From contig NZ_QJJK01000001.1 of NCBI RefSeq assembly GCF_003201475.1, forward strand, positions 632,501-696,500: DNA of 64,000 nt. Reading direction: 5' to 3'. A program made the translations under genes and the position numbers. Origin of the DNA: Chelatococcus asaccharovorans. GTDB lineage: Bacteria > Pseudomonadota > Alphaproteobacteria > Rhizobiales > Beijerinckiaceae. How positions within the stretch are numbered: position 1 is the stretch's first letter; every line of letters starts with the position of its first letter. This document shows, one piece after another, positions 25,165 through 33,229 of the stretch. Below the pieces are notes generated by a model, which had not been told where the DNA came from, did no database searches, and saw only the letters and a list, made by a program, of their open reading frames with translations.

Positions 25165-25539
25165 ATGGGCTGGAGCGCGATGATCGCGCTCGGGATGGCC
25201 TATGTCGTCGCCATCGAGATGCTGCTCATGGGTGTGATCGTCGGCATGCAGGCGGCTGCGATGCCCGTCGGTCCCGCCACCATTCTCTGCACGCCGAGCG
25301 GCGAACAACCGCCTTCCTCTTCGCCTGAGCGGGGGCATATACTGGCCTGCTGCGTTCTTGGCTGCGGGATGTCCGGGCAGGGCATGGCCCCGCCGCCTCC
25401 CCTTTCTGCCGTCATCGGCCGCGATCCCTCCGCGATGACGCGCGTCCTCACCTGGGTTCCGGACGCTCCGCCCCATGCGCATCCGCGCAGGGCGGGACAC
25501 GCGCGTGCACCGCCACGGCAAGTCCTCATCCTGATCTGA
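25165..25539 (+). CDS. DUF2946-like membrane-anchored hypothetical protein
   Basis: About 124 residues. An N-terminal hydrophobic segment (MIALGMAYVVAIEMLLMGVIVG) is followed by a Cys-containing stretch (HILACCVLGCGMSG) and a His-rich, basic C-terminus that ends with a R-A-P-P pattern (PHAHPRRAGHARAPP). These traits match DUF2946 proteins, often encoded beside copper-handling genes. The frame is open from 25021; ATG 25165 has AAGG six bases upstream, and ATG 25099 is an alternative. The PCu(A)C gene follows 139 bp later, consistent with a copper role, though biochemistry is unknown. Confidence 0.6.
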   Translation: MGWSAMIALGMAYVVAIEMLLMGVIVGMQAAAMPVGPATILCTPSGEQPPSSSPERGHILACCVLGCGMSGQGMAPPPPLSAVIGRDPSAMTRVLTWVPDAPPHAHPRRAGHARAPPRQVLILI

Positions 25540-25678
25540 AACCCAAGCCTTCTTCTGATACTCAAGCCTTCGCTCTTGCGACGACCGGTTTCACGCCGGT
25601 CAGGGCGCTGCGATACCGCCCGTTCGCATTTCCATACCCGGCTCGACTTCTGAGCCTTGGCTATTCACGGAGCTTTTC

Positions 25679-26194
25679 ATGGTCTCGTCAGCCATCCACC
25701 GTCCGGTCGTTCGCGTCCTGACCGCCCTCGCCCTCGCCGCCCCTCTGCTGGTTGCGGCTCAGCCCGCAGCCGTCGCCCACGAGTTCAAGGCCGGCAACCT
25801 GGAGGTCAAACATCCATGGTCGCGCGCCACGCCCCCTGGGGCGAAGGTCGCTGGCGGCTATTTCGTCATCGTCAATTCCGGTGATACCGCTGACCGTCTG
25901 ATATCCGCGACCGCGGAAATCGCCGGCCGCACGGAGATCCACGAGATGAATGTGAAGGACGGCGTCATGACGATGCGGGAGATGCCCAAGGGAATCGAAG
26001 TGCCGGCCAAGGGCGAAGTCGCGTTCCAGCCCGGCTCCTATCACGTGATGTTTCTCGACCTCAAGAAGGCACCGAAACAGGGCGAACCCTTCTCCGGCAC
26101 GTTGACCTTCGAGAAGGCAGGCACCGTTCCCGTATCCTTCACGGTCGAAGCGATCGGCGCTTCACCCTCCGGAAAGGACGGCCACAGCCACTAG
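25679..26194 (+). CDS. copper chaperone PCu(A)C
   Basis: A 171-residue exported protein. The signal peptide is about residues 1-37 ([20 protein letters not shown], cleavage near VAHE). The mature PCu(A)C domain has copper ligands H and M in [17 protein letters not shown] and H-V-M in SYHVMFLDL, as in proteins that deliver Cu(I) to cytochrome c oxidase in the periplasm. The tail is His-containing (GKDGHSH). Its neighbour is a DUF2946-like gene in the same direction. Confidence 0.92.
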   Translation: MVSSAIHRPVVRVLTALALAAPLLVAAQPAAVAHEFKAGNLEVKHPWSRATPPGAKVAGGYFVIVNSGDTADRLISATAEIAGRTEIHEMNVKDGVMTMREMPKGIEVPAKGEVAFQPGSYHVMFLDLKKAPKQGEPFSGTLTFEKAGTVPVSFTVEAIGASPSGKDGHSH

Positions 26195-26248
26195 ACGAGC
26201 TTTGGCGACTTCGGCTCGCCTCGACACTGCGAAGCAAATCCGGCTTCG

Positions 26249-26286
26249 ATGGAATCGTCTGATACTGCCCAAGCCGGACTTGCGCC
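26249..26286. repeat. dispersed intergenic repeat, copy 2
   Basis: Starts ATGGAATCGTCTGAT and continues with CCAAGCCGGACTTGC. It matches 644-681 at about 32 of 38 positions and, like that copy, lies shortly after a plus-strand stop codon, between convergent genes. Confidence 0.6.
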
Positions 26287-26297
26287 GATCGCGCGGA

Positions 26298-27323
26298 TCA
26301 CGCCGTGATCCGCGGACCCTCCGAGGCGACGCTGCGCATGAAGGATCGCGTATAGCGAGCCCCGGGGATGGGTTCGTCAAACAGATCACGCGCATGGAAC
26401 CCCGCCGTATTGTTCATGAGGAGAAGGCGGCGCTGCCGCTGCGGCAGCGCGATGCGGCTGGCGTCGCACGCAATCGACCGTTTCATGCGCGCAACGAGGC
26501 CATAGTCGAACGCCTCGTCGCCATCGACGGGTCCCAACAGTTCCCCGTTCATGAACACCGCGCGATCACCCCCGCCCGCGTCGTGCCAGAACACTGGCGC
26601 TTCGATGACATGGCCGCGCGTGTCCTCGGCCCTGTCCAGCGCCCCCGCATAGACGATCGGCGTCGCCTCGAAACGATAGGGCCTGTTCCACCCCAACATG
26701 CCAGCCCATACATCGAACTGCGGCCAACCAGCAAATGGCACCCAGTAGAAGCAACCCGGCTTGTTATAGGCAATAATGATGTTGTACAGCGCAATATAGC
26801 GTGGAACATAAACGGCCGACTCTCGCAACATTCCATCGGTATGGAACCCTAAGCGCTCGTTCGGCGAATAAAATTTCACCCCAGCCTTCTGTAGTGCCGC
26901 TTCATTCGCTTGTGAGGCCGTATAGATCGTGAAGGGCGTGCCGTTGCGCCGATCGACCGACGGCACCATGAAAGCCGACGTAATGGCCGATGCAATGATG
27001 GCGCCCATCAAGGCATCGGCCGTCGGATCGGCGACAATACCCTCGGGAATATCAATGGCGACAATTCCGCAATCCGCATCGCCCAGCCGGCTCCGGATGA
27101 GACGAATTTTTTCCGCCAACAACGTATCAATTGCGAATGTATAGTCGGCAAAAAAGGCGGCGCCCTGCACCCCCGCCAGGGTCGCGGGGCACCGCCCATC
27201 ACTTTGCAGCGTCTTGATGAAGTCGACGCAGCCATCCAGCGGCAGGCGAACGAACGTTCCCTCCTGGCAGTCCCCTCTGCCCTGACTTTTACTTGCCAAA
27301 AAAGCCTCCATGCGTCCTGTCAT
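26298..27323 (-). CDS. clavaminate-synthase-like Fe(II)/2-oxoglutarate oxygenase (TauD/AsnO-type fold)
   Basis: A 341-residue enzyme whose iron triad is visible: H161-T-D163 in LGFHTDGM and distal H310 in AGFHARDLF. A following arginine-rich stretch (GARYTRSFMR) can bind the 2-oxoglutarate carboxylate. Spacing and the H-x-R pattern resemble clavaminate synthase, AsnO and VioC, which hydroxylate or desaturate amino-acid side chains, free or carrier-bound. Start ATG 27323 lies 31 bp after a 37-codon gene; ATG 27311 with AGGA just upstream is an alternative, and the frame stays open to 27461 over the small gene. Next to a possible peptide substrate and an exporter, it may modify a peptide side chain. 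That role is inference. Confidence 0.75.
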   Translation of the reverse strand: MTGRMEAFLASKSQGRGDCQEGTFVRLPLDGCVDFIKTLQSDGRCPATLAGVQGAAFFADYTFAIDTLLAEKIRLIRSRLGDADCGIVAIDIPEGIVADPTADALMGAIIASAITSAFMVPSVDRRNGTPFTIYTASQANEAALQKAGVKFYSPNERLGFHTDGMLRESAVYVPRYIALYNIIIAYNKPGCFYWVPFAGWPQFDVWAGMLGWNRPYRFEATPIVYAGALDRAEDTRGHVIEAPVFWHDAGGGDRAVFMNGELLGPVDGDEAFDYGLVARMKRSIACDASRIALPQRQRRLLLMNNTAGFHARDLFDEPIPGARYTRSFMRSVASEGPRITA

Positions 27324-27354
27324 GTCTCGGATGGCACGCGTCCCTTTGTCCGCC

Positions 27355-27468
27355 TCAGGTTTGGGTCTCCGTCGGGCCGTTGTCGGTGCATTCCGGCGAT
27401 TGCAAGCAGGCCTCCATGTCACCCATGAGAGCGTCAAGATCGAGGACCATTTCCGTATCAATATCCAT
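27355..27468 (-). CDS. 37-residue small protein, possible precursor peptide
   Basis: An ATG at 27468 follows AAAGG (27480-27476) by seven bases, a near-ideal ribosome-binding site. The frame ends at TGA 27355. The product begins MDIDTEMVLDLDALMGDM, continues with EACLQ, and ends SPECTDNGPTETQT. It is acidic, has no basic residue and has two cysteines at 21 and 27. An Asp/Leu-rich front half and a small polar Cys/Asp/Asn/Thr tail look like leader and core of a ribosomal peptide. The clavaminate-synthase-like gene starts 31 bp downstream. I know no family for it. A regulatory upstream ORF is the main alternative. Confidence 0.5.
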   Translation of the reverse strand: MDIDTEMVLDLDALMGDMEACLQSPECTDNGPTETQT

Positions 27469-27800
27469 CTCTTTACCTTTCTGTATATCAGTTGTATCCA
27501 CGCAATATATTATTCACATTGCGCGATACACTCGCATTACCGATACATGTAATGCCAACTTCAAACAAATAACAAATCGCAATCGAGCGTCAATACACAT
27601 TGTGAATATTATTTACTCAACTTAATTAAGCAAAATATGGTTTCAATTTGCTGGCAAATTATGAAGTTGACCACGACTATGATTTATAATAGCTCAAGAA
27701 TACGAGCGCGGCGATTGCGCTATTTGCCTGGAACGAGAGTGCCCGACACGGCGACTCCGCCGGGTCCGCCCCATGAAAAGCCGGATAGTTGACGGTAGGC
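27469..27800. promoter_or_regulatory. AT-rich divergent promoter region of the peptide/oxygenase and MFS genes
   Basis: This stretch is far more AT-rich than its surroundings. On the minus side TTGACG occurs about 120 bp upstream of the small gene. On the plus side TATAAT is at 27685-27690. The octamer TATTCACA appears near 27510 and, inverted as TGTGAATA, near 27601, a possible operator pair. The composition contrast may mark acquisition by transfer. Confidence 0.4.
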
Positions 27801-29087
27801 ATGCAAGTTCCCCAAACGAACGCCCCTTCACGGCAAAAACAGCCGGATTCCGGCGACGGCGAACGTGGCCCGAACTGGGCCTTCACCTGCTATGTCTTGT
27901 TCTCTTTTTTTTCGATGTTCCTCGTCGGCACCGGGCTCATTGTCGTCTCGTGGATCGCTATCGACCACACGTCCATTGCCCTCGTGGGCCAGCTCTATTT
28001 CACGGGCAGCGCCGTCAGCATCAGCTTCTCCGCTGTCGGCGGCGTGCTCGTCGACCGCCAGAGCCGCCGCAGCATGATTCTGCGTAGCCAGCTTCTACGC
28101 GTGATCGCCGCCTGCACCCTTCTCGCCGGGCTTCAGGACCAGGCCTGGCTGACCCTCGGCCTGTTCAGCTTCACGATTCTCAGTGCGGCGGGCCCGGCCA
28201 TCAGCGTCGGCGCCATGGGTGGCGCCTTTCAATCCTTCTTTCCCGCCGACAAGCGCATGAACATCATTCTGCGCCTGTCCATCGTCGGGCAGGCCGGCTT
28301 CATCCTGGGCAGCGGCGCATCAGGCATCGTGCTCCATCTCTGGGGTGCCCAGACGTGCATCATAATCTTCATCGTAATCGCTATCGCATTGCTGCTACTT
28401 GGCGAGTATTTCACACGGGGCATGTCGCAGGCGCCGGAGAAAACACGCGCGAGTTTTTCGGAAGATTGGCGCGCCGGTCTTCGCTATGCTTTCGAGACTC
28501 GCCATATCTTGCCCTTGATGATTGGCGTCGCTCTTCTTTTCTCGGTCGCACAAATGACGAATACGCTTGTACCGGGCTTCGTGCGCGATACGCTCCACGC
28601 CGGCAGCGATGTCTTCGGCCTCCTCGAAGCCGCCTGGTCGGCTGGCGGCGGCTTGATCCTGGCCGTATCGGCGACCCTGCAGCGCCGCACCTACAAGAGC
28701 TGGCTTGAATTTCTGCTGCTTGCGCTTCTCGGCCTGACGATGATCGGCTTCTCCCTGTCACAATGGGTCAGCCTGTCGGTTATCATCTATGCGATCATGG
28801 GCGGCCTGTTCTCCCTGTCCCGGGCATTATGCAACGGCCGCCTCCTGATGCTCACCGATCCGGCGCAGATCGGCCGCACGCAGGCATTGACCGCGATGCT
28901 GACAAGTGCCATCGGGATGGCGGTTTACCTGCTGCCTACGCTGGTGACCATCAATGACATCAGCCTTTACTATCGGGCCTGGGGCATCGCCATCATCGCG
29001 CTTGGGCTTGGCCTTGCGGCGATGACGTCCCGAACCGGTCATCGCGCGCGGATCATACGCACGGCCCCGACGATGCATGAGCGTTGA
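27801..29087 (+). CDS. MFS transporter (EntS/macrolide-exporter-like)
   Basis: A 428-residue major facilitator protein with about twelve membrane segments. The first is CYVLFSFFSMFLVGTGLIVVSW, and a loop 2-3 motif resembles VGGVLVDRQSRRSM, as in drug/siderophore exporters. ATG 27801 follows GGTAGG; a TTG twelve bases upstream is in frame. It is divergent from the 37-codon gene and its oxygenase across an AT-rich promoter region, so it is a candidate exporter for the product of that pair. A general efflux pump is the conservative alternative. Confidence 0.82.
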   Translation: MQVPQTNAPSRQKQPDSGDGERGPNWAFTCYVLFSFFSMFLVGTGLIVVSWIAIDHTSIALVGQLYFTGSAVSISFSAVGGVLVDRQSRRSMILRSQLLRVIAACTLLAGLQDQAWLTLGLFSFTILSAAGPAISVGAMGGAFQSFFPADKRMNIILRLSIVGQAGFILGSGASGIVLHLWGAQTCIIIFIVIAIALLLLGEYFTRGMSQAPEKTRASFSEDWRAGLRYAFETRHILPLMIGVALLFSVAQMTNTLVPGFVRDTLHAGSDVFGLLEAAWSAGGGLILAVSATLQRRTYKSWLEFLLLALLGLTMIGFSLSQWVSLSVIIYAIMGGLFSLSRALCNGRLLMLTDPAQIGRTQALTAMLTSAIGMAVYLLPTLVTINDISLYYRAWGIAIIALGLGLAAMTSRTGHRARIIRTAPTMHER

Positions 29088-29112
29088 GACGTTGAGAGGC
29101 TTCGCGCGCTTG

Positions 29113-29520
29113 CTATTGCGGCGCGAGGAACTTGCCGATCGCCTCCAGATCATGCGTGCGTGCAGCGATGACGGCGGCCTGACAGATGGGATACTGGATA
29201 GCCCGGCCATCCGTTCCCCAATCCCCATTTGCGTAGAAGCCGCAGGCCTTTTCCTTGTAGGCAATCCAGGCGCGCTGCGCGTCGAGCAGATCCGTCCTGG
29301 TCTGGCCCTGTGCCTGCGCGAAAACGCGCTTCCACGCGGCGTTGAGCTTGCCGTCCTCGCGCTTCAGCCAGTCGCTGCCGCAGGTGCTATAGGTTATGGT
29401 GGTCGCGTTCGCCTGCTTGATGCAGCGATCATAGGCCTCATCCGCCCATGCCGCCGGTAAGGCAAACGAGAGGCCGAGCGTCAGCGCAACCAGCGCGGCC
29501 AAGGGCTTGTTCATCGCCAT
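29113..29520 (-). CDS. lysozyme inhibitor LprI family protein
   Basis: A 135-residue exported protein. The signal peptide is residues 1-26 (PLAALVALTLGLSFALPAAWA). The mature domain contains paired cysteines (DRCIKQANATTITYSTCGSDW, KACGFY, YPICQ) and the LprI core WKRVFAQAQGQTRTDLLDAQRAWIAYK. The ATG at 29520 has GAGGA seven bases upstream. Proteins with this domain inhibit host lysozyme in mycobacteria, but in soil alphaproteobacteria the role is largely unknown. It ends convergently with the MFS gene. Confidence 0.86.
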   Translation of the reverse strand: MAMNKPLAALVALTLGLSFALPAAWADEAYDRCIKQANATTITYSTCGSDWLKREDGKLNAAWKRVFAQAQGQTRTDLLDAQRAWIAYKEKACGFYANGDWGTDGRAIQYPICQAAVIAARTHDLEAIGKFLAPQ

Positions 29521-29658
29521 TGTGCATTCCTCACACCGTCGGACGTGCCGGTATAGAGTGATTGCCGCGATGATTGAAGCTCTGATGACGAAGGGCAGCG
29601 GAACCTTCAGCGCCTTACCGGCCTCCTGGCGGCACCTTCCTTGGCCCTGCGCACCTTG

Positions 29659-30207
29659 TCAGGCCTCGCCGGTATGCCGCGAGCCCTTGCGAACCATGCG
29701 GCGAACCCGCACGATGAGTTCGACGCCGAGGAGTTCCATGCCTTCCGGTGCAGCCGGCGGGGGGCCAGCAAGCGCGCTGGCCGAAATCACCCCTTCCGGA
29801 ATGTCGACGAGGGCCTGGTCATCCTCGATGAAATAGTGGTGATGCACGGACACATTGGTGTCGAAGTAGCTCTTGGTCCCATCGACGGCCAACTGGCGCA
29901 GGAGGCCCGCTTCCGTGAACTGGTGCAGCGTATTGTAGACCGTGGCGAGCGACACCGCCGCCTTGGCACGGGTCGCTTCCGTATAGAGAAGCTCTGCCGT
30001 CACATGGCGGTGGCCTTTGGAAAACAGGAGCCAACCCAGCATGAGGCGCTGGCGCGTCGGCCGGAGACCGGCCGCACGCAGGATCTCCCGCACATCATGG
30101 AAGCCACAACCGGTCTTCACCGGCGCCATCGGACTTTCGAGCAGAGCGGCCAGCTCGGAATGCACGGGGATCCCGCGCGCTGTGGGAAGGCGTAGATGAT
30201 CTGACAT
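29659..30207 (-). CDS. irr: Fur-family iron response regulator Irr
   Basis: A 182-residue Fur-superfamily protein with Irr hallmarks: HDVREILRAAGLRPTRQRL, ATVYNTLHQFTEAGLLRQLA and the triple histidine VHHHYFIEDD (H122-124). Irr senses haem and represses or activates iron and haem genes in Hyphomicrobiales. The haem regulatory motif region reads GCGFHD with C34 but lacks the usual proline after cysteine. Start ATG 30207 is preceded by GAGGA at seven bases. It may control the neighbouring iron-related genes, including the Fe(II) oxygenase cassette, but I see no clear Irr box. Confidence 0.9.
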   Translation of the reverse strand: MSDHLRLPTARGIPVHSELAALLESPMAPVKTGCGFHDVREILRAAGLRPTRQRLMLGWLLFSKGHRHVTAELLYTEATRAKAAVSLATVYNTLHQFTEAGLLRQLAVDGTKSYFDTNVSVHHHYFIEDDQALVDIPEGVISASALAGPPPAAPEGMELLGVELIVRVRRMVRKGSRHTGEA

Positions 30208-30573
30208 ATCAAATTCCTCGATCACACCTATACGCGAGGCATTCTCCATTGCAACATGATTTAGCAATAAAATCCACCGAGCCATCATCAAGTCGATCGA
30301 TCTATTCTCAGTTTATAACTGTTTTAAATTAAATTTTGCTCCGATTCAGAACAGTTCTACAAACAGGATCATGGCTTATTGCGACGAGATCGTGCAGGGC
30401 AAGTGAGGAAGCATGCGCAACCCAGCGCAGAGACTCTCGCCGCTGACGCAACAGCACGAAAGTGCACCGTCTCCCGCCTTTACAGCTCAGAGCCGCCGTT
30501 TCACACAGCCGCCCCATGGCGCGATGTCCGCAGCGCGCCATGCCCGCGACCTCCCCCATCATCGCGTCCGTCT
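30208..30573. other. intergenic region, irr promoter side
   Basis: AT-rich near 30240-30350, as expected for the irr promoter. The rest, toward the PAP2 gene end, shows no convincing coding frame or strong hairpin. Confidence 0.35.
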
Positions 30574-31158
30574 TCATCGGCATAGGTCGAGCCATTGCTG
30601 GATCTCTTCGGCAAGGTCCTGCACGTGGTGCTCGGGCGTCAGAGATAGCTGGCGGAGCAGATAGGCCAGGCTCGCCAGGACCACAGCGACCAAGATGAGG
30701 CTGACGATGGAAAGGCGCTCCTGGCGATAGGTTGCGGCGAAGCCGGCAAGGCAGAAGCCGCCCAGAAGAAAACCGGCGAGGACCTCCGAGCGCGTGTGAT
30801 ACCCAAGCCGCACGCGGCTCCAGGCGATGAGCAGAATGAGCAGTGTCCCTCCCGCTGCGAACAGCACTTTGGTGAGGAGCGAACGACCGCCGGACAAGCT
30901 GATCGCCAATCCGCCATAGACGATGAGGCTCAGCGCGACATGCCCGCTCGGGCTGCGGATGCGATCGCCCGTCAGCACGTCGCCACAGACATGGAACGCC
31001 AGCTTGGCGACACCCGTCAGCCCCATGCCGGCAATGAGGAGAATGAGCCACTGCAGCGCCAGGCGGCGATGGCCGCCAAACCAGCAAAACAACGTGATGA
31101 CGACGCCGACGGGCAACAGGATACCCACGTCCCCCAAGCCCGTCACACGGTGCAGCAT
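30574..31158 (-). CDS. PAP2 family membrane phosphatase
   Basis: A 194-residue membrane protein with about five or six helices and the three-part PAP2 signature in reduced form: KLAFHVCGDVLTGDRIRSPSG (motif 1 with PSGH of motif 2) and SRVRLGYHTRSEVLAG (motif 3 with catalytic His). It is the lipid-phosphatase/undecaprenyl-diphosphatase type, probably dephosphorylating lipid phosphates at the periplasmic face. It lies before the exopolysaccharide locus, with a 628-bp repeat-rich gap between. Confidence 0.83.
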   Translation of the reverse strand: MLHRVTGLGDVGILLPVGVVITLFCWFGGHRRLALQWLILLIAGMGLTGVAKLAFHVCGDVLTGDRIRSPSGHVALSLIVYGGLAISLSGGRSLLTKVLFAAGGTLLILLIAWSRVRLGYHTRSEVLAGFLLGGFCLAGFAATYRQERLSIVSLILVAVVLASLAYLLRQLSLTPEHHVQDLAEEIQQWLDLCR

Positions 31159-31266
31159 ATCGATCGCAATCCATTATTCCCGGCTGGCGGACGCAGCCAG
31201 ATGTCCCACGCCCGAAACGCACGAATCTCGATCACAGTGCCGATGCGTTTCAGAATCACAAGGACA

Positions 31267-31345
31267 CTAGTGGAGCGAATTTAACATTTGAGTCCCGCCT
31301 CACATCAGGCTCCGGATCAAATGTCAAATTCAAAAGCTCCACTAG
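31267..31345. repeat. palindromic element A
   Basis: The termini CTAGTGGAGC and GCTCCACTAG are perfectly inverted. Inner arms GAATTTAACATTTGA and TCAAATGTCAAATTC pair with one mismatch. The tip is GCCT-CACATC-AGGC-like. The whole 79 bp could fold as one long stem. Confidence 0.75.
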
Positions 31346-31358
31346 AACCATTAACTTG

Positions 31359-31435
31359 CTAGTGGTTCTCTTGACTCCGACATTTGCTCCGAGGCCCGTA
31401 TCAGGCGGATGCAAATGTCGGAGCAGAACCACTAG
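31359..31435. repeat. palindromic element B
   Basis: The termini CTAGTGGTTCT and AGAACCACTAG are perfectly inverted, with inner arms ACTCCGACATTTGCTCC and GCAAATGTCGGAGC. It has the same architecture and length as element A, 13 bp away, but different stem sequence apart from the CTAGTGG ends and the CATTTG-type block. Confidence 0.75.
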
Positions 31436-31491
31436 CATCCGTTGCTTCCATTTTCGTTCTGATCGAAAAATTCGCCGCAGCGCTGTCTCGC

Positions 31492-31541
31492 GCAGCGAAC
31501 TTGCTTGGGCAGCGAACTTGCTTTTGCAGCGAACTTGGGGA
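31492..31541. repeat. 17-bp tandem repeat, three copies
   Basis: GCAGCGAACTTG begins at 31492, 31509 and 31526, an exact period of 17 bases, with variable five-base tails. It is not in a supported gene. Confidence 0.7.
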
Positions 31542-31786
31542 TGACGAGCCGAGCCTCCCGGGACTGGCACATCCAGCGTTTGGTGAAAACCTGCTCGGCG
31601 AAAGCCGCCACAGGCCCTTGATCGCATGCTGATTTTGGACTGTCCCGCGCGCGTGGGCGCCGGCCGGTCACCCGCGCGTTACGGCTTGCGTGGCGAGCAA
31701 GACCAAGGCGATGGACCGACCGCGTCGCTCCATCGCCGGGAACATTCTGATCCCACCAGGCCTGTGAATTGGTCAAAGCCCATCGA

Positions 31787-33229
31787 TCAGAGGGCATTCC
31801 GGTAGGAATGCGGGTGAAACACCGTCATGGCCATGATCTTGATGTCGAGGAAAAGGGACCAGTTGTCGATGTAGTAGAGATCGAATTCGACCCGCTTCTC
31901 CATCTTCGAATCCGTGTCGGTCTGGCCGCGATAGCCATTCACCTGCGCCCAGCCGGTGATACCGGGCTTCATGTTGTGGCGGCGGGCATACGAGCCGATC
32001 TTGGCCTCATACTCCCGGTCATGGGCCAGCGCATGCGGGCGCGGCCCGACAATCGACATATGTCCCTGCAGGACATTGATCAGCTGTGGCAACTCGTCGA
32101 GATTCCAGCGGCGCAGGCGGCGCCCGATGCGCGTCACGCGCGGATCGTTGCGGGTTGCCTGACGAATGACGTCACCGTCGTCCTGCGTCATCATCGTGCG
32201 GAACTTATAGATCCGGAACTCTTTCTGGTTGAAGCCGAAGCGCCGCTGGACGAAGAGCGCCGGTCCCTTGGAGTCGAGCCGCACGAGCGCGGCCACGATC
32301 AGCATCAACGGACTGAGCATGATCAGCGCAAGGCTCGCGACCACAATATCGAAGCTGCGCTTGAAAATGACTTCGTACGGTGCAAGCGGAGGGCGCGCGA
32401 GCTGCAGGCTGGACAGCGGACCGCGCTGCACGAGGCTGACATCCTCGAAGCGCTCGAGAATCCGCTCCGGGCTGAGATGGATCTCGGCCGGGATCTTCGA
32501 GAATGCCTTGACGGTCTGGTCGATGGTCGCGAGATCGGACCAAGGCAAGGCGATGAACACCGAGTCGGAGTTCAGGCGGCGCGCGCTCTCCACGGCATGG
32601 CGCAGGCCGGCTGCATCCTCCGCGTCTTCACCGGCCTGGCGCGGCTCAATGATGGCGGTGCCGACCACCTTCACGCCGAACTTGCCCGGCCGGTAGCGCT
32701 TGAGAAACGCCGCGATATCGCTCTTGCCGCCAACGACATACAGGCGCTGGCTCGCGATCAGTCCGCGGTCATTGGCAGCGGATACCAGGGCGACCATGGC
32801 GTAGCGGCCGACGAGGAGCGCGATCGGGCAAACCGCGTAAAGGAGGAGAAAGGCGCCGCGGGAATAGTCTTCCGACGTCTTCAGGACGAAAAGAAGCAGC
32901 ACGACCGAGAGAAAGGCCAGCGTCCACAAGCGCACAACGCTCGTCGCATGCGAGCGGAACGAGAGATACCGCGTATGATGATAGGCGCCTGAGAGCACCC
33001 CGAAGGCAACGAAGAGCACCGCAGTTGCGAGCCCCGCATTGAGAAAAAGCGCGAGCGGCCCGGCGTCACCGTAGGCCAGCCAATGGTAGGCTATGCCTGT
33101 CAGCCACGATGCACCGACGATGACGGCGACGTCCCCCACCAAGGCGGCCGCGGAAAACACACTCCGCGACAAGGTCGTGCCCTCGGCGGAAAAATCAGCA
33201 TGCGTAGGGATGGTGTCGGTCTCGGCCAT
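31787..33229 (-). CDS. undecaprenyl-phosphate sugar phosphotransferase (WbaP/ExoY type)
   Basis: A 480-residue membrane enzyme that starts repeat-unit synthesis by moving a hexose-1-phosphate from a nucleotide sugar to undecaprenyl phosphate. Four or five N-terminal helices (first GDVAVIVGASWLTGIAYHW) are followed by a CoA-binding-like cytoplasmic domain (VVGGKSDIAAFLKRY) and the C-terminal transferase core FKRSFDIVVASLAL, FRIYKFRTM, RRWNLDELPQLINVL, SIVGPRPHA and KPGITGWAQVNGYRG. Length and domains match the glucose-specific polyprenyl glycosylphosphotransferases. It opens the exopolysaccharide locus and reads away from the GT4 gene. Confidence 0.92.
   Translation of the reverse strand: MAETDTIPTHADFSAEGTTLSRSVFSAAALVGDVAVIVGASWLTGIAYHWLAYGDAGPLALFLNAGLATAVLFVAFGVLSGAYHHTRYLSFRSHATSVVRLWTLAFLSVVLLLFVLKTSEDYSRGAFLLLYAVCPIALLVGRYAMVALVSAANDRGLIASQRLYVVGGKSDIAAFLKRYRPGKFGVKVVGTAIIEPRQAGEDAEDAAGLRHAVESARRLNSDSVFIALPWSDLATIDQTVKAFSKIPAEIHLSPERILERFEDVSLVQRGPLSSLQLARPPLAPYEVIFKRSFDIVVASLALIMLSPLMLIVAALVRLDSKGPALFVQRRFGFNQKEFRIYKFRTMMTQDDGDVIRQATRNDPRVTRIGRRLRRWNLDELPQLINVLQGHMSIVGPRPHALAHDREYEAKIGSYARRHNMKPGITGWAQVNGYRGQTDTDSKMEKRVEFDLYYIDNWSLFLDIKIMAMTVFHPHSYRNAL

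Larger units (their letters stand above)
31159..31786. other. repeat-rich intergenic region
   Basis: No gene is supported in these 628 bases. The region holds two palindromic elements (31267-31345, 31359-31435) and a 17-bp tandem triplet (31492-31541), each listed separately. Confidence 0.6.

Noticed and set aside
27324..27461. N-terminal extension of the oxygenase
   Set aside because: The extra 46 residues overlap the 37-codon gene, lack family similarity and have no ribosome-binding site.
31267..31541. CRISPR array
   Set aside because: Repeat units are palindromic elements and a contiguous 17-bp tandem without unique spacers, and no cas gene is present.
31256..31627. Short open frames over the palindromic repeats
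   Set aside because: They translate repeat DNA and change frame with every repeat boundary; no conserved protein pattern is present.
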